From Paractinoplanes maris (GTDB lineage Bacteria > Actinomycetota > Actinomycetes > Mycobacteriales > Micromonosporaceae): DNA of 64,000 bases. The stretch covers positions 765,733 to 829,732 of the forward strand of contig NZ_JALPVL010000002.1 of assembly GCF_023544465.1 (NCBI RefSeq). The letters are read 5' to 3'. The translations under genes were made by a program, and so were the position numbers. This document shows positions 55,741 to 63,993 of the stretch, piece by piece (the first letter of the stretch is position 1; the number at the start of each line of letters is the position of its first letter). The notes beneath the pieces were generated by a model. That model did not search any database. It was not told the DNA's origin and saw only the letters and a program-made list of their open reading frames with translations.

Positions 55741-55997
55741 GCGTGACCGCGCCGCAGCGGCCGAGCCGTCACTGGATCCGGGACCCGTGGCCGCGGACCC
55801 TCGAGAGCGAGCTGGCGGCGCTTCGATCCGCGTTCCCGCTCTGGGACGTCCAGCACCGGGCGGACGCGGCCGACGGCTACTCGTTCCGGGCCTGGCGGAA
55901 GCGGGCGGACGGCAGCCAGCATGGCCGGCTGGCCCACACCGGTCGGCAGCTGGGCGCGGCGATGGCCACGTCCGAGGCCGAGGCGGACCTGTGGTGA
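55734..55997 (+). CDS. Hypothetical element protein
   Basis: 87 residues from GTG 55734 (GTG 55737 also possible). RHWIRDPWPRTLESELAALR, FPLWDVQHRADAADGYSFRA. Coupled to the preceding gene by overlap and to the next by GTGA. Function unknown. Confidence 0.6.
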   Translation: MVSVTAPQRPSRHWIRDPWPRTLESELAALRSAFPLWDVQHRADAADGYSFRAWRKRADGSQHGRLAHTGRQLGAAMATSEAEADLW

Positions 55998-56272
55998 CCG
56001 ATGACGATGTCGAGATGGCCCTGCGCAACCGCCGCCTGCTGGCCGAGCGGCTCCGCTGGCCGGAGGGCGCTCTGGACGAGTGCTTGCGCATCGAGAAAGA
56101 CCGGCCCGGCTACGAGGTGACCTGGTTCGGCGAATGGCGCGTGCCGGGATGGGAACGGGAGGCCGGCTTCTACGCCTGGCGCACCGAGGACAAGGACCCT
56201 GTGCACCACCACAAACGTCGCCGCGAGTGGTTCGGCATCACCGCCGAGTCGCTGTGGCGGCGACTGCCGTGA
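55994..56272 (+). CDS. Hypothetical element protein
   Basis: 92 residues from GTG 55994, overlapping the preceding stop by four bases. VEMALRNRRLLAERLRWPEG then GYEVTWFGEWRVPGWEREAG. Acid/base-mixed, no motif recognised. Its 3' end overlaps the converging excisionase-like gene by 35 bases. Confidence 0.6.
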   Translation: MTDDDVEMALRNRRLLAERLRWPEGALDECLRIEKDRPGYEVTWFGEWRVPGWEREAGFYAWRTEDKDPVHHHKRRREWFGITAESLWRRLP

Positions 56273-56672
56273 CCTGACGTTCCGTCCGTGGCGGCTCGTG
56301 GCCCATGCGGTGGATCGCGGCGATGTCCGCGCGGGAGAACCAGATCTGGCGGGCGCCGAGCCGCGTGAACGGGATCGTCCGCGCCGACACCTGCTCGTCG
56401 ACCCAGCTCTTCGGGACGCGGAACAGGGCCGCCAGTTCGTCCTTGGTGATCAACTCTAAGTCCTGCACAGCGTCCGAACGTACGGCTGCCCCGTGACTGG
56501 CACGGGGCAGTTTTGTGTCTGAGAGGCCATTCAAGCCGTTCGCCCCAGCAACCTTGCCCAACGAGGCAACTGCCGTGGTCGGGTCCATGGCGAAGAGGGC
56601 GTCCTGCATGTCCTCGGCCTTGATGCCGAACAGGCCGATTACGGCGGCGTTCTGCGCCACCGGGTATTTCAT
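56238..56672 (-). CDS. Excisionase-like HTH protein
   Basis: 144 residues. C-terminal MerR/Xis-type HTH_17: LITKDELAALFRVPKSWVDE then FTRLGARQIWFSRADIAAIH. The N-terminal ~75 residues are non-conserved. Such genes control excision or directionality of integrases; it lies next to the integrase remnant but on the opposite strand. Confidence 0.75.
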   Translation of the reverse strand: MKYPVAQNAAVIGLFGIKAEDMQDALFAMDPTTAVASLGKVAGANGLNGLSDTKLPRASHGAAVRSDAVQDLELITKDELAALFRVPKSWVDEQVSARTIPFTRLGARQIWFSRADIAAIHRMGHEPPRTERQVTAVAATATRR

Positions 56673-56997
56673 GCGACCCGCGGGGCCTGCACGGGCTCGC
56701 GGTCTTCGCCCGGGAGGACGGAAACCCGCTCGCGCCGACCAACGCGGTCACCAAGCGATTCGGGGCGCTGGCCAAGGACGCCGGCCTCCGGCATGTGCGG
56801 CTGCACGATCTCCGGCACGGTGCGGCATCGCTGCGCCTGGCGCCGGCGTCGACATCAGCATCGTGTCGAAGGTGCTCGGTCACTCGTCGATCTCGATCAC
56901 CTCGGACACCTACTCACACCTGCTCGGCGGCGTAGGTAAGCCGCGAGTGAGGCCGCCGCTGCACTCGTCCCCAGAAACCGCCGTGACCACCCTGTGA
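56664..56997 (+). pseudogene. Tyrosine recombinase (integrase) C-terminal remnant with frameshift
   Basis: First frame: GLHGLAVFAREDGNPLAPTN, VTKRFGALAKDAGL, VRLHDLRHGAASL with catalytic Arg. A base is missing at ~56840; second frame: AGVDISIVSKVLGHSSISIT, SDTYSHLLGG with the catalytic Tyr and the LGHSS His. Only about 110 of ~400 residues remain, so the integrase is inactive. It sits directly beside tRNA-Lys, its target. Confidence 0.85.
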
Positions 56998-57058
56998 CCA
57001 CGGGCCGGAATCCATAGGATTCCGTGTCGGCAGATGAGAGCGTTTCCGCTGGTCAAGC

Positions 57059-57133
57059 TGGTGGGCCGCCGGGGACTCGAACCCCGAACCTATGGATTAA
57101 AAGTCCACAGCTCTGCCATTGAGCTAGCGGCCC
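57059..57133 (-). tRNA. tRNA-Lys (anticodon TTT)
   Basis: GGGCCGC acceptor arm pairs with GCGGCCC; D-arm GCTC-AATGGCAGA-GC; anticodon loop CTTTTAA; T-arm CGGGG-TTCGAGT-CCCCG; discriminator A followed by encoded CCA (57061 down to 57059). Anticodon TTT reads Lys AAA/AAG. The 3' half is duplicated at 52527-52571. Confidence 0.95.
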
Positions 57134-57338
57134 GCGATCATAGAGTACCTGCGGTGACCGGAGTTACCGTACAGGTATACGGCCTTGAGTCGTTTCTGCA
57201 GGTCAAAGCGCCTAAGTGACGGCGTTACACGATGTCGCGGCGGACGATGGCGACGCGACCGCCATCGCCTGGCGCTTATCAGTCTTCTGGCTTTCACATC
57301 GGCCTGCGCCGTTCCTCCGCCGTCGGCCGGATGACTGG

Positions 57339-58109
57339 TCACATGGCCGGTGCGGGGACCAGCCGGGCAGTACGGCGACGTCCGGTGGTTCCGGTGGGGA
57401 GCAGAGAGCGCCACTCGGTGGCACGGGTGGCGGCTTCATCAGCCGTACGTCGCAGGGCGCGCCCAGCGCGGTCGGCTGAGGCCACGTCGCGCCAGGCGTC
57501 CTGCTCGGCCTGGGCAGACTGCTCGTATCGGAGGCGCCGGTAGGTCGCGGCGGCGCGGTTGACGACCAGTTGCTGTTCGACCGGGTGCAGGCGGGCGTCC
57601 CAGCCGTGGCCGCCGGCCAGGGCGTCAGTCATCGCCGTGGCGGGAAGGTCACCGCGGTCCACAGCAGCCGCGACGGCCCGGTGCAGGAAGCGCTCGCGCG
57701 CCGCGTACTCCTCGCAGGTCGGCGCCGACCATGGCAGCCCGAACGCCGCGGCCGCCATGCTGTCACGCAGTCGCGCGTCGGCGTCGATCCACGCCTGCCA
57801 GTCCGTGGCCTGCTGCTCGTCGGCTTGCTCCCATCGCCGCCGCCACTGGTCGGCGGCGACGGCCGCCCGGTCGGCCGCGACCCGGACCTCCGCCGCGAAC
57901 CGCACGGCCTCGGCGGCTTCCTGCGAGGTAGGACGAGCCGGCCTCCCGCGGTACAGCCCGGCGAACAATTGCCGCAGGGCGCGCCCCGGCTCGCGCAAGA
58001 CATGAGGGCTGCCCAGCAACATCACCGCCGGCACCGTCATGACGAGCAGGCTTCCCCAGATCACCAGCGGGGTGGGTTCGGTCAGCAGCATTTCCGCAAC
58101 CACGTTCAC
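57339..58109 (-). CDS. Membrane-anchored coiled-coil hypothetical protein
   Basis: About 256 residues. N-terminal membrane helix (LVIWGSLLVMTVPAVMLLG, ~13-32), then a long helical region (~60-140, Ala/Arg/Glu rich; coiled coil likely), and a compact C-terminal part with YRRLRYEQSAQAEQDAW. GTG at 58109 is preferred over the long upstream extension because the sequence before it lacks coding character. Unknown function. Confidence 0.65.
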   Translation of the reverse strand: MNVVAEMLLTEPTPLVIWGSLLVMTVPAVMLLGSPHVLREPGRALRQLFAGLYRGRPARPTSQEAAEAVRFAAEVRVAADRAAVAADQWRRRWEQADEQQATDWQAWIDADARLRDSMAAAAFGLPWSAPTCEEYAARERFLHRAVAAAVDRGDLPATAMTDALAGGHGWDARLHPVEQQLVVNRAAATYRRLRYEQSAQAEQDAWRDVASADRAGRALRRTADEAATRATEWRSLLPTGTTGRRRTARLVPAPAM

Positions 58110-58197
58110 AACAGCAGTCCATCCGCGTCGTCGATCGCCGTCGCGGAGGGCCCGGACGGCGTGCTGCGACCGCCGCGGCGCTGTAAGCGGGCGGCAG

Positions 58198-58509
58198 TCA
58201 GGCGACGACGACGGGCGGGGCGCGGGAACTGCGGACAGCCGCAGCGAACTGGTCGGACAAGGGCAGTGAGCACACGGCAATGCCGGGCTCGGCAGAACAA
58301 GAGGTTGCGGTCGAAAGTTCCGGCTCAACGTCCGCAGGCGCGGTAGCAGACGACGCTACGGCGTGATGCGTGGCCGAGGCCACGGAGCTGCGAACGGATC
58401 CAGCGACACCAGAAACGGCCAGGCCCCGCGAGACGCCAACCAGCGCCAGGACCATGACCACAAGAACAGGCAACACCCGCGCCACACCGCGCCGGGTCCC
58501 GTTTGCCAT
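58198..58509 (-). CDS. Small secreted or membrane-anchored protein
   Basis: 103 residues. Strong N-terminal hydrophobic segment (VLPVLVVMVLALVGVSRGLA, ~12-32) then an Ser/Ala/Thr-rich tail with two cysteines (TSCSAEPGIAVCSLP). Probably exported. Lies 88 bases upstream of the coiled-coil gene on the same strand. Confidence 0.55.
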   Translation of the reverse strand: MANGTRRGVARVLPVLVVMVLALVGVSRGLAVSGVAGSVRSSVASATHHAVASSATAPADVEPELSTATSCSAEPGIAVCSLPLSDQFAAAVRSSRAPPVVVA

Positions 58510-58562
58510 GCCCGAAATGTACAGGCGAGGTCGATCATGGACAGATTCGCCACGCCGTTGAC

Positions 58563-59756
58563 CTAGTCGACGGGTTCGGACCAACTCATCGACTGGACTG
58601 GCGGCTGGGCGGGAGAGCAGGTCACAGCCGTACGGTCGGCGCTCAAAAGCGGCGATGCACCGTGGGCCTCGAGGAACCCGGCCACCGACCGCTCCCAGGG
58701 GAATCGCTCAGCCTGCGCCCGAGCCGCCGCCCGCCGGACCGCCTCCGGCCGGGAGAGCAGCGTCCGCACCGCCTCGGCGTAGGCCGGCCCCTCGCCCGGA
58801 ACCGCCACCCCCGCTTCACCCACCACCTCGGGCAGGGCACTCTCCGCGCTGACCACCACCGGCGTGCCGCTGGCCAGTGTCTCCAGCGCCGCCAGGCCGA
58901 ACGTCTCGATCGGGCCGGGAGCGATCGCCATGTCCACACTGGCCAGCAACGATGCCAGCTTCGACCGGTCGCCTACGTGGCCCAGGAAGCGAACCGGCAG
59001 CCCCCGGTCGGCCGCCTCCGACTGCAACGCGATCCGCAGCGGCCCGTCGCCGGCCACGACCAGCACAGCCGGCACGCCGCTTTTCCGCAGCGCCGCCAGC
59101 GCCTCCAACGACCGGCGCGGCTTCTTCTCCGGTGCCAGGCGCCCGCAGTGCAGCAGCAGCACGTCGTCGGGCGCCGACCACAGCGTGCGCATCCGGGGCT
59201 CGTAGTTCGACGGCGTGAACCGGTCGAGGTCGACCCCCAGCGGCACCTGGGTCAGATTTTGTACGCCGAGACGGGCGAACTCCGCCGCCGCCCACCCGGT
59301 GGTGCAGACGACCTGGTCGTGATCCGCTGCCGTGCGCGCGTTCAGCAGGTCGCCGACCCGGCGGCTCGGGCCGGGGCCGAAGAGGCGCAGCAAGCCGTCG
59401 AGGCTCTCGTGCGAGACCATCATGGACGGGATGCCGCGACGCCGGGCCCAGCGCCCCAGCCAGCGCAAGGTCGCGCGGTCGGAGATCTCCAGGCGGTCGG
59501 GGCGCAGTGCGGCCAGCGTGGCGCTCAACCGGTCGCGGTCGAGCAGCACCCGGTAGCCACCCATCCGCGGCACCAGCGGGCCGGGCAGGGTGATCACCCG
59601 GCCCTGGTCGGTCATCTCGTCGGTCCGGGCGGCGCCGGGAACAACCAGCACCGGTTCGTGGCCGGCGGCCTGATAGCCGGCCCCCAGGTGGCGCAGTGCG
59701 GTGCGCAGGCCCCCGGACCGTGCGGTCACGAAGTTCGCCACCCGGACGATTCTCAC
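58563..59756 (-). CDS. GT4 glycosyltransferase
   Basis: 397 residues, GT-B fold. MRIVRVANFVTARSGGLRTA, VPLGVDLDRFTP, HCGRLAPEKKPRRSLEALAAL, and nucleotide-sugar site APGPIETFGLAALETLASGTP with the E-x7-E motif. Cytoplasmic, sugar donor probably GDP-mannose by family. ATG overlaps the preceding mannosyltransferase stop by four bases. Confidence 0.88.
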   Translation of the reverse strand: MRIVRVANFVTARSGGLRTALRHLGAGYQAAGHEPVLVVPGAARTDEMTDQGRVITLPGPLVPRMGGYRVLLDRDRLSATLAALRPDRLEISDRATLRWLGRWARRRGIPSMMVSHESLDGLLRLFGPGPSRRVGDLLNARTAADHDQVVCTTGWAAAEFARLGVQNLTQVPLGVDLDRFTPSNYEPRMRTLWSAPDDVLLLHCGRLAPEKKPRRSLEALAALRKSGVPAVLVVAGDGPLRIALQSEAADRGLPVRFLGHVGDRSKLASLLASVDMAIAPGPIETFGLAALETLASGTPVVVSAESALPEVVGEAGVAVPGEGPAYAEAVRTLLSRPEAVRRAAARAQAERFPWERSVAGFLEAHGASPLLSADRTAVTCSPAQPPVQSMSWSEPVD

Positions 59757-60895
59757 GCGGCGACCGCCCTTCGCTCGGGGAACCCGACGCTACACGCGGC
59801 AGCGTAGTGGCCCAGCAGCTCTTCACCCACCGCAGTCCAGCTGCGACCCTCGATCGCCTGCCGGCCGGCGGCGCCGAACGTCGCGCGCCGGGCCGGGTCG
59901 GCCGCGAGATCCCGTACGGCGGAGGTGAAGCCCTCGGCGACAAAGGGCGGGACCAGGTAGCCGGTACGGTCGTGACCGACCAGGTCGACCGGTCCACCCG
60001 CCCGCGGCGCGACGACCGGCAGCCCGCTGGCCATGGCCTCCTGGACCGCCTGGCCGAAGGTCTCGTAGGGCCCGGTGTGGGCGAAGAGGTCGAAGCTCGC
60101 GTACAACTCGGCCAGCTCCTCACCCCGGCGTACCCCCAGGAACGTCGCCTCGGGGAGGGCCTTGTGCAGCTGCGGTGCCGCCGGGCCGTCGCCCACGATC
60201 ACCAGCCGTACGCCGGGCAGGCGGCTCACGTCGGCCAGCAGGTCCACCTGCTTCTCGACCGCCAGCCGCCCGACAAATCCGACGACGACCTCGCCGTCCG
60301 GGGCCAGCGACCGGCGGACCTCGTCACTGCGCCGGTCGGGGTGGAAGAGCTCGTCGTCCACCCCGCGACGCCACAGGTGGACCCGCTCGACACCGTGCCG
60401 GTTCAGGGCGAAGGCCGACTCGGAGGACGGCACGAGGGTGCGCGAGGCCAGGTTGTGAACCGTCTTGATCCACTTCCAGGCGGCGCCCTCGGTCATGCCG
60501 ACCTTGTAGGCGCGGGCGTAGGCGGCGACGTCGGTCTGATAGACGGCAATGGTGGGCAGGCGCAGCGTCCGGGCGGCCAGCATGCCCCACGCGCCGAGCA
60601 CGAACGGGCTGGCCAGGTGCACGAGGTCGGTGCCGAACGCGCGGAGGGTGCCGGTCAGCGTGGGAGTGGGCAGGCCCAGCCGGATCTGGGGATAGCCGGG
60701 CATGGGCAGGGAGGCGACGCGGACCACCGGGTACGGCACGTGAACCGGGGTGTCGCGGACCGCGGGCGGAGGCTGCGGTGCGATCACCATCGGCTCGTGC
60801 CCTCGGCGCAGCAGATGGTCGGCGGTGCGCACCACCGAGTTGGCGACGCCGTTCACATCGGGCAGGAACGACTCCGTGACCAGAGCGACTCGCAT
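59753..60895 (-). CDS. GDP-mannose-dependent alpha-mannosyltransferase (MgtA-like)
   Basis: 380 residues, GT4. N-terminal MRVALVTESFLPDVNGVANS, Pro-rich LPMPGYPQIRLGLPTP, GVDDELFHP, VGFVGRLAVEKQVDLL and TGPYETFGQAVQEAMASGLP. Family members add mannose to glycolipids such as phosphatidylinositol mannosides or glucuronosyl-diacylglycerol in the actinobacterial envelope. Pair with the downstream GT suggests sequential glycosylation. Confidence 0.88.
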   Translation of the reverse strand: MRVALVTESFLPDVNGVANSVVRTADHLLRRGHEPMVIAPQPPPAVRDTPVHVPYPVVRVASLPMPGYPQIRLGLPTPTLTGTLRAFGTDLVHLASPFVLGAWGMLAARTLRLPTIAVYQTDVAAYARAYKVGMTEGAAWKWIKTVHNLASRTLVPSSESAFALNRHGVERVHLWRRGVDDELFHPDRRSDEVRRSLAPDGEVVVGFVGRLAVEKQVDLLADVSRLPGVRLVIVGDGPAAPQLHKALPEATFLGVRRGEELAELYASFDLFAHTGPYETFGQAVQEAMASGLPVVAPRAGGPVDLVGHDRTGYLVPPFVAEGFTSAVRDLAADPARRATFGAAGRQAIEGRSWTAVGEELLGHYAAACSVGFPERRAVAA

Positions 60896-61008
60896 GCAGT
60901 CACGATGGGCCTGGTCGATGTCCAGGACACCGTACGCGTCGTGGCCGGATCCCTAACGCTGATCGAACGAACGACTAGAGATCGAGCGGTCTGGGTATCG
61001 TCCCCGGC

Positions 61009-61743
61009 GTGCGATATCGGTCGATGGCTGCCCTGCTGAGTGTGCTCCTCGTCGGCGCCTGCGACTGGACCGGCAGTGACGGCCGCGACCGCAATCCGGA
61101 GAATCGGCCCGGTTACTACGTGGGCGCCCCGCACGGCGAGATCCGGCACCGGGTGCGCGGCGACGGCGACGTGTCCCGCTTCCTGCTCGTCAGCGGGGCC
61201 GACGTGGTGCGGGTCCGGCTCGGCGATCTCGGCGGCGACCGCTACGAGCTTTCCACGCCGGACGACTCGAAGGCCGCCCCGGTGGCCGCGATCGAGGGGG
61301 ACGACCTGGTGGCGGCCCTGCGGGACACCGGTCAGGGCGGTCCGGCCGTGCTCACCGTCGTGCTCAGCGACGACGTGCGGTGGCAGGTCACGCTGGCCGG
61401 CGGGGCCAAGGACGAGGCGGTCGACCTCACCGGTGGTCCGGGCGGTGACGTCGATTTCCGCTCGGGCACCGAGCGCGCCGCGGTCGTGCTCCCGGCCGGT
61501 CAGGGCACGCAGCGTGTGGTGCTCGGTGGCGGTGCCAGTGCTTTTTCCGTACGGCTGACCGGCCAGGCACCCGTGCGCGTGGCCGCCCGAGGCGGCGCCG
61601 GCAGCGTGACGATCGACGGCCGGACGCACACGGGCGTGGCCGGCGGCTCGGTCTGGGCTCAGGACGGCTGGGAGAACGCCGCCGCCCGCTACGACATCGA
61701 CGCCTCCTCCGGCGTCGGCACAGTCACCGTCGACCGCTCCTGA
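61009..61743 (+). CDS. Lipoprotein of unknown function
   Basis: 244 residues, GTG start. Lipoprotein signal with lipobox LLVGAC (Cys ~19). The mature protein is all-beta looking (SRFLLVSGADVVRVRLGDLG, VTVDRS end). Family not recognised. The 3' end overlaps the converging kinase remnant by ~55 bases. Confidence 0.75.
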   Translation: MRYRSMAALLSVLLVGACDWTGSDGRDRNPENRPGYYVGAPHGEIRHRVRGDGDVSRFLLVSGADVVRVRLGDLGGDRYELSTPDDSKAAPVAAIEGDDLVAALRDTGQGGPAVLTVVLSDDVRWQVTLAGGAKDEAVDLTGGPGGDVDFRSGTERAAVVLPAGQGTQRVVLGGGASAFSVRLTGQAPVRVAARGGAGSVTIDGRTHTGVAGGSVWAQDGWENAAARYDIDASSGVGTVTVDRS

Positions 61744-62280
61744 CCTGGCCGATCCGCACAGCCCGTCCACCGTTGCACCCGCCCGGCCAGACCGTCGACG
61801 ACGACGGGCCGGTCAGCTCCCCTCGTGCAGTCGCCGTGCGCGGGCGGCACCGCTTCACCCATCCCCTCGCCGAGTCCGGCGAAGACCCCCGGAGACGTAC
61901 GCCCGGGAAGTGCCCACCCGGTGAGGTCGGCCCCCATGACCAGCCCGGGTGATCGCCCGGCGGCCAGGCCGACGGCCGCCGGATCCCAGCCGCCGTCGGT
62001 GAGCTGGTAGGCCCAGGCCGCCGGAACCGTCACCGACAACGCACCGGTCGCGTCGGTCACCCGGCGCCAGCCGTCCACGGTCGGCTGAGCGAGAGCCCCG
62101 CCCGCGGCGCTCAACGCGGCCACGGTCGCCACCACCGCCCCGGCCAACCGCAACGGCCATCGGACGGGCGCCCGGGCCGGCGCCACGGCCTCCTCCAGCG
62201 CCGTCGCGAATGCCGCCGCCGAAGGCCGGCGCTTGGCCGGATCGGTTTCCAAGGCTTTCTGTACGACGCAGGCCCACGCC
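61689..62280 (-). pseudogene. 3' remnant of a Ser/Thr protein kinase gene
   Basis: Begins within the C-lobe (ACVVQKALETDPAKRRPSA), then LEEAV, a membrane helix (LAGAVVATVAALSAAGGALA) and an extracellular domain. All kinase motifs (P-loop, HRD, DFG) are missing because the 5' part is absent. Upstream the sequence switches abruptly to an opposite-strand sigma-factor remnant at ~62280-62295. Confidence 0.8.
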
Positions 62281-62288
62281 CTGCCCCC

Positions 62289-62525
62289 GTCGACGTGGCC
62301 GATCCGCGCACCACCGGCGTGATCGCCGGCTCGCGGCTCGACCTGCTGGACGCGCTGGAGCTCCTCGAATCCCACCGGCCCGAGCTGGTGGCCCCGCTGG
62401 TGCTGCGGGACATCTGCCAGCTCGACTACCGGGAGATCGCCGGCCACCTCGGGCTGCCCGAGGGCACCGTGAAGTCGCGCATCCACCAGGCTCGGAGCCA
62501 GGTCCGGGCGACGCTTCTTCAGTGA
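62289..62525 (+). pseudogene. 3' remnant of an ECF sigma factor gene
   Basis: Encodes ADPRTTGVIAGSRLDLLDAL, PELVAPLVLRDICQLDYREI and LPEGTVKSRIHQARSQV: sigma region 4 with its HTH. Region 2 (core and -10 recognition) is absent. A GTG at 62295 could start a short peptide of 76 residues, but it is not a functional sigma. Head-to-head with the kinase remnant. Confidence 0.8.
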
Positions 62526-63739
62526 GCCCGGGTGTTGAGTGAGCGCCAGTCGACGTACTTGAAGTTGGTGCTCACCCGGCCGTCGTCGGGCTTGTTCTCG
62601 CCGTCGTGCAGCACGAGCAGACCCTGGGGGTAGCCGGGAAGAGAGACGCTGGTCGCCGCCGCGCCGTCCGAGTGCTGCACGCCATCGGTGCGGGCGCCGT
62701 CGATCACCGAGAAGCTCGACAGCGGCCGGTTGGTGCGCCGGTCGTACACGTAGAACTTGCTGTCACCCTGGCTCGACACGATCAGGTAGCCGTCGCGCTT
62801 GCCGGTCGGATAGATCGTGACGCCCTCGACATCGGCCTGGATGCGCCCGGCCTCCTTGGCCGGCTCACCGAGCGTGCACTCCTCGGTCTCCGGGTCATAG
62901 GTGCCCGGGGCGCCGAACTCGGCCACCCGCTCGACGATCCGCGGGACGCCGACGAACTGGTCACGATCCAGGTGGATCTTCCACAGGGCGACATCCTCCT
63001 GCGCCGCGTAGAGCACACCGGCCTCGGCGTCGACCACCATGCCCTCGATCTGCGGGTCCTCGCCGGGCTCGAGACAGGGTGTCCAAGTCGCCCCGGTGGA
63101 GAGCCGGAACTGCTTGGGCAGATCCATCTTGTCGGTGACCCGGTAGCCGATCGCGTTCTTCTTCTCCTCGAGCCGGAAGATCCCCAGCGTCGTGCTGTGC
63201 CGGCGGCTGACCACGGCGTACCGCCCATAGGTGGCCAGCCCGTAGCCGGTGGCCTGCGCCTCGACCTCAGCCTCGTCCCGCGAGAACAGCAGCGGTACGT
63301 CGGCGGCGGTGACGTCGGTCAGCCGGCCGGACGCCTCGATGTGGAAGATCCGCAGCTTGTCGAGCCCGCGGTCGGTCACGACGGCGTAGTCCTGGCGCTG
63401 GTGGCCGAAGCCGGTGACCAGGTCGACGTTGTTGAACCGTCCACCCTCGGGCGGCAGGATCGACTGCACCTCACGCCCGGACAGGTCGTAGACCCGCAGC
63501 CCACCGTTCTTGGCCGTCCCGATCACCCGGCTGCGCGACTTGTCCGCCCGGTTGACCCAGATGGCCGGGTCGTCGGCATCCGCGTCACCGCCGGCCTCGT
63601 CGTCGAAGAGGGCCGGCGTTTCGACCGCCGCCGTGATCTCGCGCAGCTGCCCGTCACCCGACGGCCCACCCGCACGAGCCGGCCCGGCGACAGCCGTGCT
63701 CAGGACAACGAGAGCCACAACCCCAGCAGTACGACGCAT
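62519..63739 (-). CDS. Secreted beta-propeller phytase
   Basis: About 406 residues. Signal peptide RRTAGVVALVVLSTAVAG ending ARA. Propeller markers: DADDPAIWVN, GLRVYDLSGREVQ, RFNNVDLV, VVTDRG, IEGMVVDAEAGVLYAAQED, LIVSSQGDSKFYVYDR. Calcium-dependent phytases of this family release phosphate from phytate outside the cell. ATG at 63739 assumed; TTG at 63760 with GGGAG upstream is a real alternative adding seven residues. Its 3' end overlaps the sigma remnant. Confidence 0.92.
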   Translation of the reverse strand: MRRTAGVVALVVLSTAVAGPARAGGPSGDGQLREITAAVETPALFDDEAGGDADADDPAIWVNRADKSRSRVIGTAKNGGLRVYDLSGREVQSILPPEGGRFNNVDLVTGFGHQRQDYAVVTDRGLDKLRIFHIEASGRLTDVTAADVPLLFSRDEAEVEAQATGYGLATYGRYAVVSRRHSTTLGIFRLEEKKNAIGYRVTDKMDLPKQFRLSTGATWTPCLEPGEDPQIEGMVVDAEAGVLYAAQEDVALWKIHLDRDQFVGVPRIVERVAEFGAPGTYDPETEECTLGEPAKEAGRIQADVEGVTIYPTGKRDGYLIVSSQGDSKFYVYDRRTNRPLSSFSVIDGARTDGVQHSDGAAATSVSLPGYPQGLLVLHDGENKPDDGRVSTNFKYVDWRSLNTRAH

Positions 63740-63830
63740 ACCTGCACGCTGCCGGATCAAAGCGGCTCCCAGGTTGCCCCCACCTGAATCTTCGCTGTGT
63801 GCCGCCGCCGGCGAATAGGTCCGGAAACGA

Positions 63831-63864
63831 CAGTAGGCCCACCCCGTGTGGGGTGGGCCTACTG
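63831..63864 (-). terminator. Terminator of the rRNA operon
   Basis: 15-bp perfect stem CAGTAGGCCCACCCC with loop GTGT, immediately downstream of 5S rRNA on the minus strand. Confidence 0.9.
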
Positions 63865-63874
63865 TTCACGTTGA

Positions 63875-63993
63875 GTCCGGCGGCGTCCTACTCTCCCACA
63901 CCCTCACGAGTGCAGTACCATCGGCGCTGGAGGGCTTAGCTTCCGGGTTCGGAATGAGACCGGGCGTTTCCCCTCCGCTATGACCACCGAAAC
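63875..63993 (-). rRNA. rrf: 5S ribosomal RNA
   Basis: 119 nt. On the minus strand it starts GTTTCGGTGGTCATAGCGG and contains the conserved CCGAACCCGGAAGCTAAGCC core, ending GGACGCCGCCGGAC. 16S and 23S should lie beyond the right edge of the window. Confidence 0.95.

Larger units (their letters stand above)
52527..57133. mobile_element. Decayed integrative element in tRNA-Lys (AICE-like)
   Basis: About 4.6 kb between the att copy (52527-52571) and the intact tRNA (57059-57133). Cargo: small element genes, XRE regulator, excisionase-like gene and a broken integrase next to the tRNA, as in actinomycete integrative elements. No replication or TraB transfer gene remains. Several reading frames inside are shifted or truncated. 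Confidence 0.75.

Noticed and set aside
62295..62525. Stand-alone functional sigma factor
   Set aside because: Only region 4 is present; region 2, needed for core binding and promoter melting, is missing.
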